Positions 9,021 through 17,948 of a DNA stretch of 64,000 bases are shown in pieces. Below the pieces are notes generated by a model. That model had not been told where the DNA came from. It was given only the letters and a program-made list of their open reading frames with translations, and searched no databases. A program made the translations under genes and the position numbers. Origin of the DNA: Candidatus Electrothrix communis (GTDB lineage Bacteria; Desulfobacterota; Desulfobulbia; Desulfobulbales; Desulfobulbaceae); NCBI GenBank assembly GCA_030644725.1, contig CP130629.1, positions 496,001-560,000 on the forward strand, in the 5' to 3' direction. The first letter of the stretch is position 1. Each line of letters opens with the position of its first letter.

Positions 9021-9557
9021 TTATATGGAGAATGTTAGTATTATAATGGCTAGTGTTAGCATCGACAGATAAAGTATATAGTTGTGAAATTGAATTGCTG
9101 AATGAAAAATATCTATGAGTTTTTCTTTCCCTGAAAGGTTAAATCCATTTTGGATATTTGGAACTGGAAAAGTTTTGAATGTTCGTTCTGTCAATGCTTG
9201 AGAAAACTCATCGCCTTGTAAAAATCTTTCAAGTTGATTGTAGCGATGAGTATATACCTTTTGGATACTTTTGAATAGAGAGTCCAATATCCAGAATAGC
9301 AGAATTGTTATTGTAGAGTACACTATGAAGATAGTTTTTTGTTTGTCCGCAGCAAAAAAAATAAAGGTAGAAAAGACAGTAATGGACCACCCTTTTATAG
9401 TGAACAGGATTCCATCATATGTTCTAATACCATTTTGGAGTATTTCTATCTCTTGTTTTAATAATTCAAATTTGTATTGGAATTCATCATTCATTTGAGC
9501 CTTCCGTAGATATCGAAGTTGGGCAATCGAAACAGTATCATCTTCTGTTTTAATCAT
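9021..9557 (-). CDS. Three-TM membrane protein of unknown function
   Basis: The 178-residue protein has a soluble N-terminal helix region (about 1-50, rich in Glu, Lys and Gln), two membrane helices at about 53-70 and 76-94, an amphipathic cytoplasmic stretch (KSIQKVYTHRYNQLERFL) and a C-terminal helix at about 158-177. No catalytic motif is visible. Its ATG overlaps the stop of the broken Uma2 gene (ATGA), so they once formed a translational unit; Met22 is an alternative start. Codon use is more AT-rich than in glnS. The topology recalls small membrane proteins found near defence genes, but I cannot assign a family. Confidence 0.6.
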   Translation of the reverse strand: MIKTEDDTVSIAQLRYLRKAQMNDEFQYKFELLKQEIEILQNGIRTYDGILFTIKGWSITVFSTFIFFAADKQKTIFIVYSTITILLFWILDSLFKSIQKVYTHRYNQLERFLQGDEFSQALTERTFKTFPVPNIQNGFNLSGKEKLIDIFHSAIQFHNYILYLSMLTLAIIILTFSI

Positions 9558-10031
9558 TTACGGATATTCGAAGGAAAATCAGAACATATCCGTGATGTTA
9601 TAATCCTACCTTCATAGGTAAAGAATTCCATCTCACCGCTCTCATCACAGAACCACACCTCCTTTGCACCCTTGGCCAAGATACAGCTCTCTTTTTTCTG
9701 CCATCTCTCCCTTTGTATTACCGGGCGAGATAACCTCAATACATATTTCCGGTGCCATACTGTACGGTGTTTCGAATCCGTGCTGACTGATAAACTCAGC
9801 AGAAGCCCAGGCAACGTCCGCTACTTTGATGTTTTTTGAGGTCTGAATACTGACCTCAGCAGAGACCTCGCCTTCCTTCAGGAGCAGCATGAGTTTCATA
9901 GCAATCTTAACCTGAAGATTGCCGTGCAGATTCGATGCCGGTGTCATGACAATGTTTCCCCACTCATTGAGTTCTACCTTAAAGGGTATATTTTGCAGAG
10001 ACGGGTGTTCGAGAACCTGATTCCATTCCAT
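9554..10031 (-). pseudogene. Frameshifted Uma2-family (DUF820) nuclease-like gene
   Basis: The N-terminal frame (10031 down to about 9680) reads as a Uma2/DUF820 protein of the restriction-endonuclease-like fold: MTPASNLHG, VADVAWAS and a core EICIEVISPGNT with the typical Glu-x-hydrophobic-SPGN motif. At about 9678 the frame shifts: KRELYL continues in the other frame as AKGAKEVWFCDESG to the stop at 9554. Removing one T restores the expected ELYLAKGAKEVWF sequence, so this is a single-base insertion or a sequencing error. An intact version would be about 158 residues. Uma2 proteins are common in multicopy families; their role is unresolved. Confidence 0.75.
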
Positions 10032-10147
10032 GGGTACCTCTTTTCTGCATTTTTTATTATTGCAGGCTTGCCAGGCCGAGATGGATGTTTATCGGTGAAG
10101 AATTTAACATCTCCTTTTTGCTCTGGCAAGAAATCATGTGTTTCCCG

Positions 10148-10362
10148 CTACTCCTGCTCCACAAACGGCATCTGCTCCTGGATTACATCAAGCCACTGGC
10201 CCTGATTCTTACAGTCCACCCAGATAGTCAGGTTGGTCGCCGCACAGTGGTCATGATTTCCGGGATGCTGCCTGCCAACCCTCCGTCTTCGTTAACGGTG
10301 GTCAGCCAAAACAGTCTACACTTTTTGTTAATATCTTTGATATAGGGCCTGTTTTCCCGCAT
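10148..10362 (-). pseudogene. Frameshifted remnant of a small unknown gene
   Basis: Two adjacent minus-strand frames join into one plausible 70-residue protein. It starts at the ATG at 10362 (MRENRPYIKDINKKCRLFWL), continues through VNEDGGLAGSIPEIMTTVRR, then shifts by one base near 10235 to TNLTIWVDCKNQGQW and ends FVEQE at the TAG 10148. Neither half alone is long enough to look coding. I do not recognise the family. The rest of 10032-10393 shows no gene. It lies beside another frameshifted gene, which suggests local decay or poor base calling. Confidence 0.4.
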
Positions 10363-10393
10363 CAGATTTTTTGTCGTTTTTTTGAAAGCGAGG

Positions 10394-11320
10394 TTAAGAT
10401 TTTGTTTGTAGGTACAAGTCTAGGGCGTAGTCTAATAATTTCTCAATATCATGATTATCTTCATAGATTCCCTTAAAGATGATTTCTTTGATATTTTTCC
10501 ATATCCAGTGGGCAGTCAGAGTATACTCCCGATCATCTTTGAATTGATCCTCAATTATTTCAAAGTGTGCAAAATACGCCAACCGTAGATAAGAATCCAG
10601 GTTATGTTTCGAAATTTGTTTATCGGTTATTTCTTGCAATAATCTGACGGTTTGTTTTTTAAGAACAACCTCGAATGTTTCTATAATCTTCCTTCGTTCG
10701 TAGGTTAAAACGTCCCTGTTAAGATTGGTTAGTTTGATCGTCTGATATGCCCTTTCAAATTTTTCTTCATTGACTTCTTTTTTGCTACGAGGAATGAGTT
10801 GACCGGTACGCTGAACAGAGAGAAAACTTTGAGGGTAATCAACTTCAGGATGGAGTAGATACGGCTTTTCATTAACCAAATACGGATGATTGGCTTTCAT
10901 TGCTTCAAGATCCAAATTTCCGTCTGCAAGGAATTGAGGTTCTTTTACTCTACTCTTTTTACCCGACTTGGGCATAACGCGGGAGGGCACGGCAACTGGA
11001 AATTTATCGTCTTTGGCATTGTTGCATTTTGTACAGACAGGCAATAAATTGCTCCATTCATAGCCCAGCCAATAATAGCTATAGCTGCCTTTTTTTGGGC
11101 GATAATGCTCTACGGTAAATTCATCATCACCCATCATACGCTCGCAATAGGCACATTTGTTATGGTAGAGTTTTTTTAGTTCCTGTTTGACGGCAGTGTT
11201 GTAAATACGTCCATCAAATTGATGTTCGGATTGCTTTGAGAGTAAGTTTTCTTTCTTTTCTGCAAAGCCTTGTTGTAAAGCCGTAGGAGGGGCGTGAAAG
11301 TCCTTATTAACCTTTCTCAT
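10394..11320 (-). CDS. HNH endonuclease, PtuB-like partner of ATPase
   Basis: This 308-residue protein has a zinc-supported HNH nuclease core: Cys56 and Cys59 (CAYCE), His72 (VEHYRPK) and Cys96/Cys99 followed by Asn (CTKCNNAK). This matches HNH proteins that pair with an AAA ATPase in Septu (PtuB) and in some retron defence systems. The long helical C-terminal half probably binds the partner. The start is ATG 11320, inside the end of the upstream ATPase gene (14-nt overlap) with AGGAGAA upstream; the longer frame from 11407 lies wholly within the ATPase gene. The overlap implies coupled translation. Expected role: nucleic-acid cleavage triggered by the ATPase during infection (inference). Confidence 0.82.
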   Translation of the reverse strand: MRKVNKDFHAPPTALQQGFAEKKENLLSKQSEHQFDGRIYNTAVKQELKKLYHNKCAYCERMMGDDEFTVEHYRPKKGSYSYYWLGYEWSNLLPVCTKCNNAKDDKFPVAVPSRVMPKSGKKSRVKEPQFLADGNLDLEAMKANHPYLVNEKPYLLHPEVDYPQSFLSVQRTGQLIPRSKKEVNEEKFERAYQTIKLTNLNRDVLTYERRKIIETFEVVLKKQTVRLLQEITDKQISKHNLDSYLRLAYFAHFEIIEDQFKDDREYTLTAHWIWKNIKEIIFKGIYEDNHDIEKLLDYALDLYLQTKS

Positions 11321-13082
11321 CGTCTCTCTTCTTTTCTCCTGTTTCAGGAAAGGTAAAGTTACGTGCCAAACGCTGAAGTTCCTCCGCAAGAGCATTCTTT
11401 TCAGCAACAGTGTGATAATGATCTGCGGTTTCTATCGGTTCGTCATTGTCATGGGTGATCGGAAAAAGATGCTCCACATCAAAAATTGGCGAGGTTAAAA
11501 TGGAGTTAGGTAGGAGATTGCTGATATTTTTTTCTAAGGCAGTCAATCGTTCGACTTCAATGCCTTTCTCGATACTTCGATCGACCTTCAAAAAAACAGA
11601 ATGCAGGGGAGCACCGAGTAAGGGAATAGGGCTATGGGTTGAGGCAATAAACTGGACATTGGGAAAGACTTTTGACAATAGACTTGGGAGTTCTCGTTGC
11701 CATTTTGGATGCAGATGCAAGTCTAATTCATCAATGAGAACAATGCCGAATAATTCTTTTGGTGCATAGGTTATATCGGTATCCTTTTCTTCCGGGCGTA
11801 TTGTTTTCGACAGGTTGATGCCCTTTTTGTGTTGCGTGTCCCATAGTCTCAAATAAATATCCCCGACCATGGCTACAATACTTTTTATTCCTGAAGCCAA
11901 ATGTTCGTATTCCACCGGATCAAAATTTTCATTCTGTTTTTGCTCTGCTCCGGCCTTTTCGTAATATAAGATTTTTCTTTGTTCTTTATCTAATTCTATC
12001 TTGTCGAGAGAGGGAATAAGTGTTTGTAACATCGTACCCAACTCTGCAAATTTAGTTGGTGCATCATAATGGGATATGAGCAGTTCTGCCTCGATGTTCT
12101 TCAACACACCGTCGGTATGAAATAAATTATAGGTTGCTGTACTATTTTTAGCCTGCTGCTTATGACTATCCTGGGCCTGAATTTCTAAACGAGAGGGGCC
12201 ATAAGCTGCTAAGGCCTGTAAGGAGCGAAAGAACAACGGTTGGTCAATGTTATTGATGACTTGAATCACCCTGTCAGGGTGATAATCTTTTGTATAATTT
12301 ACTGTGATTTTCGATTCTTTATTTTGTGGGATAATGATATCTTCCCTATCTCCATACAGCCCTATGGCTAAGGCTTTGAGGAAACAGGTTTTGCCAAAGC
12401 CGTTTTCTCCGGTTAGAAATACCCAGGAGGGGTTTTTCGGGAAATCATTGAGTTGAGCATTTTTGATGCCTTGAAAATTTTCTATTTGAAAGCCGTTGAG
12501 ATACACCCGTTTGATTTTTTGTTGGCTTCGATATGCATTAATACGTTGTAATGATTCTTGAAAGAGTTCTTCTTTAATTAAAGATAAAGGAATATTATCA
12601 GTATCTGCGAGTTCTTTTTTTAAAAATTGAAAGAGGATATCAAGGGCTTCCGGGATTCCAGAACGGAAGTTCCTGTCGATAGGATAAAGATTTATTTGTT
12701 GAGTATGGCAAGATTCTGGAAAAATATTCGGGTTGTGTCGTTCTACCACATTAGCAAAACTTTGAATGAGGTTGTTCCAAAATTGATTTGCAGCTGTGGA
12801 TTGGGAATGCAGATGCATACCGATATTCCACCCGCCAGATGTGTTGATGCCGAATTGCACATTATTTATGAAATGTTTGTGCTTATTACCTTGAGCGAAA
12901 TAAATGTTCACCCAACCGGATTCGGGATTATCGTAAAACCAGCGTCCTTTGTTTAATACTTTCTCATCACTCGCAGGTCGAAAGAGGAAATTAGGAGTGT
13001 CTCGATATTTCGATTCATTCCTATAGTTGAGCAAAAAGTGCAATAACTCCTCATGGAGATTGATCAACGTGTTATTTTTCAT
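11307..13082 (-). CDS. AAA/ABC-type ATPase with novel N-terminal domain, PtuA-like
   Basis: This 591-residue protein is an SMC/OLD-type ATPase. Walker A is GENGFGKT (225-232), preceded by the family start [16 protein letters not shown] signature-like LASG lies near 396-399, Walker B is [13 protein letters not shown] with Asp451/Glu452, and the H-switch is STHSP (481-485). Residues 1-190 form a separate domain rich in Trp, Asn and His ([27 protein letters not shown]) that I cannot match to a known PtuA architecture. The gene heads a two-gene operon with the HNH nuclease. By family knowledge, ATPase plus HNH is the Septu arrangement. No reverse transcriptase or msr/msd RNA is visible beside it, so this is not an obvious retron. 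Confidence 0.82.
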   Translation of the reverse strand: MKNNTLINLHEELLHFLLNYRNESKYRDTPNFLFRPASDEKVLNKGRWFYDNPESGWVNIYFAQGNKHKHFINNVQFGINTSGGWNIGMHLHSQSTAANQFWNNLIQSFANVVERHNPNIFPESCHTQQINLYPIDRNFRSGIPEALDILFQFLKKELADTDNIPLSLIKEELFQESLQRINAYRSQQKIKRVYLNGFQIENFQGIKNAQLNDFPKNPSWVFLTGENGFGKTCFLKALAIGLYGDREDIIIPQNKESKITVNYTKDYHPDRVIQVINNIDQPLFFRSLQALAAYGPSRLEIQAQDSHKQQAKNSTATYNLFHTDGVLKNIEAELLISHYDAPTKFAELGTMLQTLIPSLDKIELDKEQRKILYYEKAGAEQKQNENFDPVEYEHLASGIKSIVAMVGDIYLRLWDTQHKKGINLSKTIRPEEKDTDITYAPKELFGIVLIDELDLHLHPKWQRELPSLLSKVFPNVQFIASTHSPIPLLGAPLHSVFLKVDRSIEKGIEVERLTALEKNISNLLPNSILTSPIFDVEHLFPITHDNDEPIETADHYHTVAEKNALAEELQRLARNFTFPETGEKKRDDEKG

Positions 13083-13202
13083 TTGTATCTGCTTTTGGGG
13101 GCATTACTGTTTTTTATTGGTCTGATATTTTATGTCATCCTGTACATGTCGAAGGGATTGTACGCTGATATCTCATGCCGAATTCGGGACTCAAAACACA
13201 CC

Positions 13203-14924
13203 TCACTCAGTCTGAAACACCCGGAACCCCTGATTCCCGAAACAGTAGATCACAAATTTAGAAATCTCCGCCTTTGGATACTCCGCACGTAAACCCTCGG
13301 CATAGCCGTCAATCTGCTCTGTATCTTCAACCCGCACCTGGAAGTCCTCAATGCTTGTCTTCATCTTCCTGAACTCAGTATTAGAAAAGTACTTGAATTC
13401 AACCACCCAGCGCAGGCCCGCATATTTTTCATTATACTTGCCCACAAACTCCAGATCGCTTCGCCCTTGGGGATAGGAACGCTCCACATGCCAGACAAAC
13501 CAGCGGGAAAGAAAGCGGCTGCACAGCTCGTAAAAGGTGGTGCGGTAGAAGTTTTCGTTCACCTGCTGAAAGATAGCCTCGGGCAGCTGGGAAACATACT
13601 CTCGCCAATACCCGGAAAAAAGCTGTTCCAAATTTGGTTGATTGGCAAAGGCCTGCATGATCTCGGCATAGCGGGTGGACACGTCGATATGATGAATCTC
13701 GTTAAAATACTGAACAAAGATGGTGCGCATGTTCATGTTGGGCAGGCAAAGGAAAAAATCATCTTTTCGAGTCAGCATGCCGAGATAAAAGAACGAGATC
13801 GGAAAGAATGACGGCTCAAAGAACTGGTACATATTGAACTTCTCGACCAGAAAGGTGTCGTCAAAGGCGATGGAGTTATGCAGAGTCAGCTGGTTAACGA
13901 ACTCCTCGGTCAGGGCCGGATTAGAGGCGGTCAGGCGGCGTACCCAAGAAATATCAGTCTTCAGATTGAGGTCGGTCAGATGCTTGGGAATGGTTTTATG
14001 ATTCTGTAGCCAGTTGAGGAAGTAGAGCACCGAAGTCGAATTATACAGGCTTTCTTCGTCACTGCTGATGAGGTGGTAGCCGTTGTACTGATTTTTCATC
14101 AGCGTACCCACCTCGGAACGGGTGGTCGGATCAAGCTCCTGATCCTGAAAGACCGCATCCACCAAGGTGTCGGTCTCGGCCTGGGTGAAACCCAGCATGT
14201 TTTCAAATTGTGGGTCCAAAGTCAGAAAGGTGGCCACATTAAAGCCCGAGGCCATGTCGTCCATGGTGATGGGCAATACCCCGGTGATAAAGACATTAGC
14301 GATGCTCTGCGTTTCCCGGCCCTGTTTCAGGGTCTTGAAAAAGGTTTTGAAAAAGCCGTTGTCCGCTGTTAATTCACGGTAAAGCTGATCCTTATTGGCC
14401 GTGACCAGTTGATTGGCAAAATTATCGTATTCGTCAATGATGATGTATAAGGGCGGCAGCTTGTATTTTTTTATATAACTGATCAGTTTGCCCAGGCAGT
14501 CAGATACCGGAGCATCAGTGTCAATCTCGGGCATATTCTTGAGCAGGGCATATTCATTGCGCATATACTTGATCAGATAATTGCAATGCCCCTTGAAGCT
14601 GCGCTCAATAGCATCAAGGGTTTTTCCCGGTTCGATAACGGAAAAATTCAGATGCAGGATAAAACAACTGTTCTGCTTGCCGGTGGGGTGCTGCCCTATC
14701 CAGGTAGGGCCGAAGAGTTCGCTGAAGCGGTCTGCTGTATTGAGGTCGTAATAATGGTTGAGGATGGAGCAGAACAGGGATTTGCCAAAGCGTCGCGGGC
14801 GGAGAAAGACCGGATTATTCACCTGCTCCAGCTCGGCAAGCCAAGAGGTTTTATCGACAAAATAGCCGTTCTTTTCTACCAGCTCAGCGTAGTTGGCAAT
14901 GCCGTAGAGGATGCGTTTTTTCAT
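13203..14924 (-). CDS. AAA-ATPase-like protein with PD-(D/E)XK nuclease domain
   Basis: The 573-residue protein belongs to the widespread AAA-ATPase-like plus PD-(D/E)XK_9 family. The N-terminus carries the hallmark ILYGIANYAELVEKNGYFVDKT, a Walker A-like RPRRFGKS (42-49) and a Walker B-like LYIIIDEYDNFAN. The C-terminus carries a nuclease-like core, GRSDLEFVG then RWVVEFKYF. Members occur in many copies in anaerobes and their function is unproven; a selfish or defence role is suspected. It is read in the same direction as the Septu-like operon but separated from it by 120 nt. The region 13083-13202 between them holds no gene and presumably the promoter of the ATPase/HNH pair. Confidence 0.88.
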   Translation of the reverse strand: MKKRILYGIANYAELVEKNGYFVDKTSWLAELEQVNNPVFLRPRRFGKSLFCSILNHYYDLNTADRFSELFGPTWIGQHPTGKQNSCFILHLNFSVIEPGKTLDAIERSFKGHCNYLIKYMRNEYALLKNMPEIDTDAPVSDCLGKLISYIKKYKLPPLYIIIDEYDNFANQLVTANKDQLYRELTADNGFFKTFFKTLKQGRETQSIANVFITGVLPITMDDMASGFNVATFLTLDPQFENMLGFTQAETDTLVDAVFQDQELDPTTRSEVGTLMKNQYNGYHLISSDEESLYNSTSVLYFLNWLQNHKTIPKHLTDLNLKTDISWVRRLTASNPALTEEFVNQLTLHNSIAFDDTFLVEKFNMYQFFEPSFFPISFFYLGMLTRKDDFFLCLPNMNMRTIFVQYFNEIHHIDVSTRYAEIMQAFANQPNLEQLFSGYWREYVSQLPEAIFQQVNENFYRTTFYELCSRFLSRWFVWHVERSYPQGRSDLEFVGKYNEKYAGLRWVVEFKYFSNTEFRKMKTSIEDFQVRVEDTEQIDGYAEGLRAEYPKAEISKFVIYCFGNQGFRVFQTE

Positions 14925-14942
14925 AGGCGGTATTGGGGGGAG

Positions 14943-16544
14943 CTACATCAATATAACGATCAGGTTAAGCAATCCGATCATGAATCCGAGCAGGGCCCCG
15001 AACAGGTTAATGTATTTAAACTGCTCCTCCATGATAGAGAGAAGAAGGCCCTCAAGGCGCATCAGGTCAAGGGAATCCACCTTTTCCGTGACCATTTCCC
15101 TGATGTTCAGGGTATGCACTAGGCCCGGTACTTCCCGAACCAGCATTTTATTGGCTGTAAGGACGATGTACTCGGTGATGCCGTTGCGGATTCCTGCTGG
15201 CATCAGGTTTTGGAGAATGCCCAGCGGCCTGGATGTCATTCGATCCACCATCGTATTGATGACCTTGTCCAGCAGTTCCCCTGTCTGTTCAGAGCGAAGA
15301 ACCCTGGACAGCTCATTAATAAGGTTTCGGCGCATTGCCTCTGCCTGGTCTTTATTCAGAAGCAGGGCCGCACAATCGGCAAGCGGGAGACGTCCCTGGT
15401 CAATTATTTTCTCAAATTGTTCTCTGACGGCATCGGAGATCATCTGCTGCATTTTTTCCGACCCGAGCATCGCCATGACTTTTTCAGCAAGCTGGTAACA
15501 GATCGCCTCCTGCTTTTCCTGCTCAACATGGACCAGCAGGTTGGCCAGTGGGGTGGACAGGAAGGCCTTGGTCTGGTCAGCCAAGGCGCGGCCTGCTCTT
15601 TCCTGGATGTCAGGTTGTTGCAGCCATTCAGCTAAGTCATCTTCCTTTTGTTCCAGCCAGGTACGGATGGTCCCGTCCATGTTGTCTACGTCAATAAATC
15701 CTTTGGCCATAGCTGCCATGGGGCCGAGACCGTCGATGAAATTTTCTATTCCGCCTTTTATGGCGATAATGATACGGTCGCGCATGGCGGGCTCAGCCAG
15801 CATATCCGCTGTCCGGCGGAGGAGCTGCGGAGCCTGTTGCTCAACCGTTGCGCAGATGAGCTGGACCAGTTCTGCCGGGAGAAAATCTTCTACTGCCTTG
15901 CCTGATACTGCTGCTTCGGTCAGTCCTTCCTGTATCCGCCGAGCAAGGAGCTTGGTGTTTTCAGGGGAGGTGGCCATCTTTTCAAGGCAGGCCTCTGTAA
16001 AGCGGTAAAAGCCTTTTCGGTCCTCTGCCTGGAGGATTTCATCAAGCCTGCGGCTACCGAATTCCGCCAACTGTTCAGGGACAACCTTGTCTAGGGTTTC
16101 CCGAAACTGGTCAGAGTCGATATAGGTTCGTACCCCAGATCGCAGCTGGTATTTCAGGGTTCTGAGGCCGATTCGGGCATAGGCCCTGAAGCGTCGGGGA
16201 ACCACGGTCTGGATCGGACCTAAATCTCGGACCAAGATGTCCTGAACCTGAACGTCCACGATCTGATGGAGATGATCCTGAAAAGGCTCTGCGGACAGGG
16301 CCGTACCGATATCTGTTGCGGTGAGCAGTTTTTCACCGACCATGTCGCCGATATTCTCGGCAAGTTCATGGCGCTTGGAAGGGATGATACCTGGGGTCAT
16401 GGGGACCCGTTTGCCCAGAATGTACCAAGGATTCAGGGGGCGAAAGAGCATGCGGATTGCTACCTTATTAGTCAGGTAACCAATAAGGGCACCGAGCAGA
16501 GGCGGGCCAGCGTAGGTGAGAAGTTGCGTTGTTGAGAAAGTCAT
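14943..16544 (-). CDS. DUF445 family membrane protein
   Basis: The 533-residue protein belongs to DUF445 (YheB-like). The N-terminal membrane segment contains the family signature PPLLGALIGYLTNKVAIRML and FRPLNPW, followed by PMTPGIIPSKR. The middle is long and helical, and a C-terminal hydrophobic helix (GALLGFMIGLLNLIVILM) probably returns to the membrane. The start is put at ATG 16544 (MTFSTTQLL); the 22-codon extension upstream is translated from the dispersed intergenic repeat and is rejected. Function is unknown, though the family is envelope-associated in Bacillus. It ends 18 nt before the start of the PD-(D/E)XK gene and could be read into it. Confidence 0.85.
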   Translation of the reverse strand: MTFSTTQLLTYAGPPLLGALIGYLTNKVAIRMLFRPLNPWYILGKRVPMTPGIIPSKRHELAENIGDMVGEKLLTATDIGTALSAEPFQDHLHQIVDVQVQDILVRDLGPIQTVVPRRFRAYARIGLRTLKYQLRSGVRTYIDSDQFRETLDKVVPEQLAEFGSRRLDEILQAEDRKGFYRFTEACLEKMATSPENTKLLARRIQEGLTEAAVSGKAVEDFLPAELVQLICATVEQQAPQLLRRTADMLAEPAMRDRIIIAIKGGIENFIDGLGPMAAMAKGFIDVDNMDGTIRTWLEQKEDDLAEWLQQPDIQERAGRALADQTKAFLSTPLANLLVHVEQEKQEAICYQLAEKVMAMLGSEKMQQMISDAVREQFEKIIDQGRLPLADCAALLLNKDQAEAMRRNLINELSRVLRSEQTGELLDKVINTMVDRMTSRPLGILQNLMPAGIRNGITEYIVLTANKMLVREVPGLVHTLNIREMVTEKVDSLDLMRLEGLLLSIMEEQFKYINLFGALLGFMIGLLNLIVILM

Positions 16545-16555
16545 TTTTTTTTTGT

Positions 16556-16760
16556 AGAGTTTATATGAAAGTTCCGAGTAACTCCTTGGGGTTAAACGAT
16601 AATCATTCATTTTTTATTGTCTCACCCCCCCCCAAAAAAAAAGGGGGGGAGATGGGAGTTTATATGAAAGTACCGGCGACTCCTTGGAGTCGCCTGAACA
16701 ACTTTCATGTTATGTTGTCCCTCCCCAGAGGGGAGGGATGGGTGTTATATCGTAAAAGAT
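16556..16760. repeat. Intergenic repeat family A, two tandem units
   Basis: There are two copies of a roughly 95-nt unit. Each begins GTTTATATGAAAGT(A/T)CCG, continues with a self-complementary CGACTCCTTGGAGTCG core (degraded in the first), then AACTTTCATGTT and a CCCTCCCC...GGGGAGGG hairpin. The first unit has a run of C and A between C- and G-tracts at 16629-16650. Further copies lie at 61379-61575 (two units), 45713-45752 (partial, inverted) and 39461-39530 (degenerate). All are intergenic. Confidence 0.85.
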
Positions 16761-16819
16761 TTAAAAAAATAAAGTCAGTGATTTTTAAAAAGTAAGCCCT
16801 TCGTTTTTGGAGCAGGGCT

Positions 16820-16894
16820 GTAGGGACAGCCCCCGTGCCTGTCCTTTATTTCCTGGGGTGGTATGAGGGGCGGACACGCAGGTTCGCCCCTATA
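16820..16894. repeat. Intergenic repeat family B copy
   Basis: Two GGGxC/GxCCC half-units (TAGGGACAGC/GCCTGTCC and GAGGGGCGGACAC/GTTCGCCCCTAT) match the layout of the element at 3558-3618. With the family A copies it fills most of the 540-nt gap between the divergent DUF445 and CooC-like genes. No gene is seen there. Confidence 0.6.
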
Positions 16895-17087
16895 GGAAAG
16901 AAAAGATAAAACATAGTTATGATTCCGTCCACCGGGAATCATAAGGAACATCTTTTTTCCTTTCCGTTTCACTTGGAAACAACGAACCTTTAGGGTATAG
17001 TTCATCACTGTATACATGTGATTGATACTGTTTCATGACAGTTATGACAGGAATTTTTTATATTCAAGGCAATCTCAAGGCAATTCA

Positions 17088-17855
17088 ATGACCAAAGTTA
17101 TAGCACTCGCTGGTAAGGGTGGGACCGGCAAAACAACAACCTCGGCCCTGCTGTTGAAATATCTCGTCGCCCGCAAAATGACCCCGGTTCTTGCTGTGGA
17201 CGCCGATGCAAATGCAAATCTCAATGAGCTGGTCGGGCTCGACGTGCAAACAACCCTAGGGCAAATCCGTAAGGAGCTGAAGGGCGATATGCCTACAGGT
17301 ATGAGCAGGGACCAGTACATGGAGATGAAAATCCATCAGGCCCTGATCGAAGAGACGGGTTTTGATCTGATGGTGATGGGCCAACCCGACGGGCCGGGCT
17401 GTTATTGCGCAGCCAACCAGTATTTAGCCATGACTATGGACAAGCTGGCGGAAAACTACAAATACATTATCGTGGACAATGAGGCAGGGATGGAACATCT
17501 GAGCAGGATGAATCTATGCAGTATCGATTACCTGCTCATTGTTTCCGATCCTTCTGCCCGTGGCATCATGACGGCCCGGCGGATTGCCGATATCACCGGT
17601 CCGCTGAAGCTGGAAGTCAAGCACCAATATTTACTGGTCAACCGGGCTCCTGATCCGGTTCCACCGGCTCTGCAAGCAAAGATTGACGAGGCTGTTGCCG
17701 AGGCTGATATGGATTTGGCAGGGATTGTTTCCTCCAGTGACGACCTGATTGATCAAGAACTGAGCGGGGCCTCGTATTTGGAGCTGGCTGAAGACAGTAA
17801 GGTCATTGAGCAGGTCTTTGCTGTCTTTGATGCTATCTTCGAGGATGCGTCGTAA
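17088..17855 (+). CDS. CooC-like nickel-insertion ATPase (MinD/ArsA superfamily)
   Basis: The 255-residue P-loop protein starts MTKVIALAGKGGTGKTT, a deviant Walker A (GKGGTGKT, 9-16) typical of CooC/MinD ATPases. AVDADANANLNE is the switch I region. Cys105-Tyr-Cys107 in GPGCYCAAN is the CxC metal-binding pair conserved in CooC, which matures Ni-containing carbon monoxide dehydrogenase. No CODH gene is in the window, so the client is elsewhere or differs. The start is ATG 17088; the in-frame extension upstream has no family similarity. It precedes ftsE by 93 nt on the same strand but is probably a separate function. Confidence 0.88.
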   Translation: MTKVIALAGKGGTGKTTTSALLLKYLVARKMTPVLAVDADANANLNELVGLDVQTTLGQIRKELKGDMPTGMSRDQYMEMKIHQALIEETGFDLMVMGQPDGPGCYCAANQYLAMTMDKLAENYKYIIVDNEAGMEHLSRMNLCSIDYLLIVSDPSARGIMTARRIADITGPLKLEVKHQYLLVNRAPDPVPPALQAKIDEAVAEADMDLAGIVSSSDDLIDQELSGASYLELAEDSKVIEQVFAVFDAIFEDAS

Positions 17856-17914
17856 CACCATCCAGTATATTTTTAAAATTTTTTAAAAAAGTTAAACATA
17901 GTCTAACCTTGATA

Positions 17915-17931
17915 CCTGTCCATTGGACAGG
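17915..17931 (+). promoter_or_regulatory. Hairpin at the ftsE translation start
   Basis: CCTGTCC and GGACAGG pair perfectly around an ATT loop. The 3' arm merges with the only purine-rich ribosome-site candidate (AGGGCGG) before ftsE, so folding could limit ftsE translation. This is inference from sequence alone. Confidence 0.4.
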
Positions 17932-17948
17932 GCGGTTCATTGCGTTTT

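Noticed and set aside
10085-10345. Plus-strand open frame in the gap between Uma2 and HNH genes
   Set aside because: The minus strand reads as a better, frameshifted protein; the plus frame has no ribosome site.
10394-13200. Possible retron around the ATPase/HNH genes
   Set aside because: No reverse-transcriptase gene and no msr/msd-like inverted structure was found next to the pair.
16529-16795. Reading frame starting with repeated MKVP motifs
   Set aside because: It is the translation of the family A intergenic repeat; the same frame appears at 61377-61595 for the same reason.
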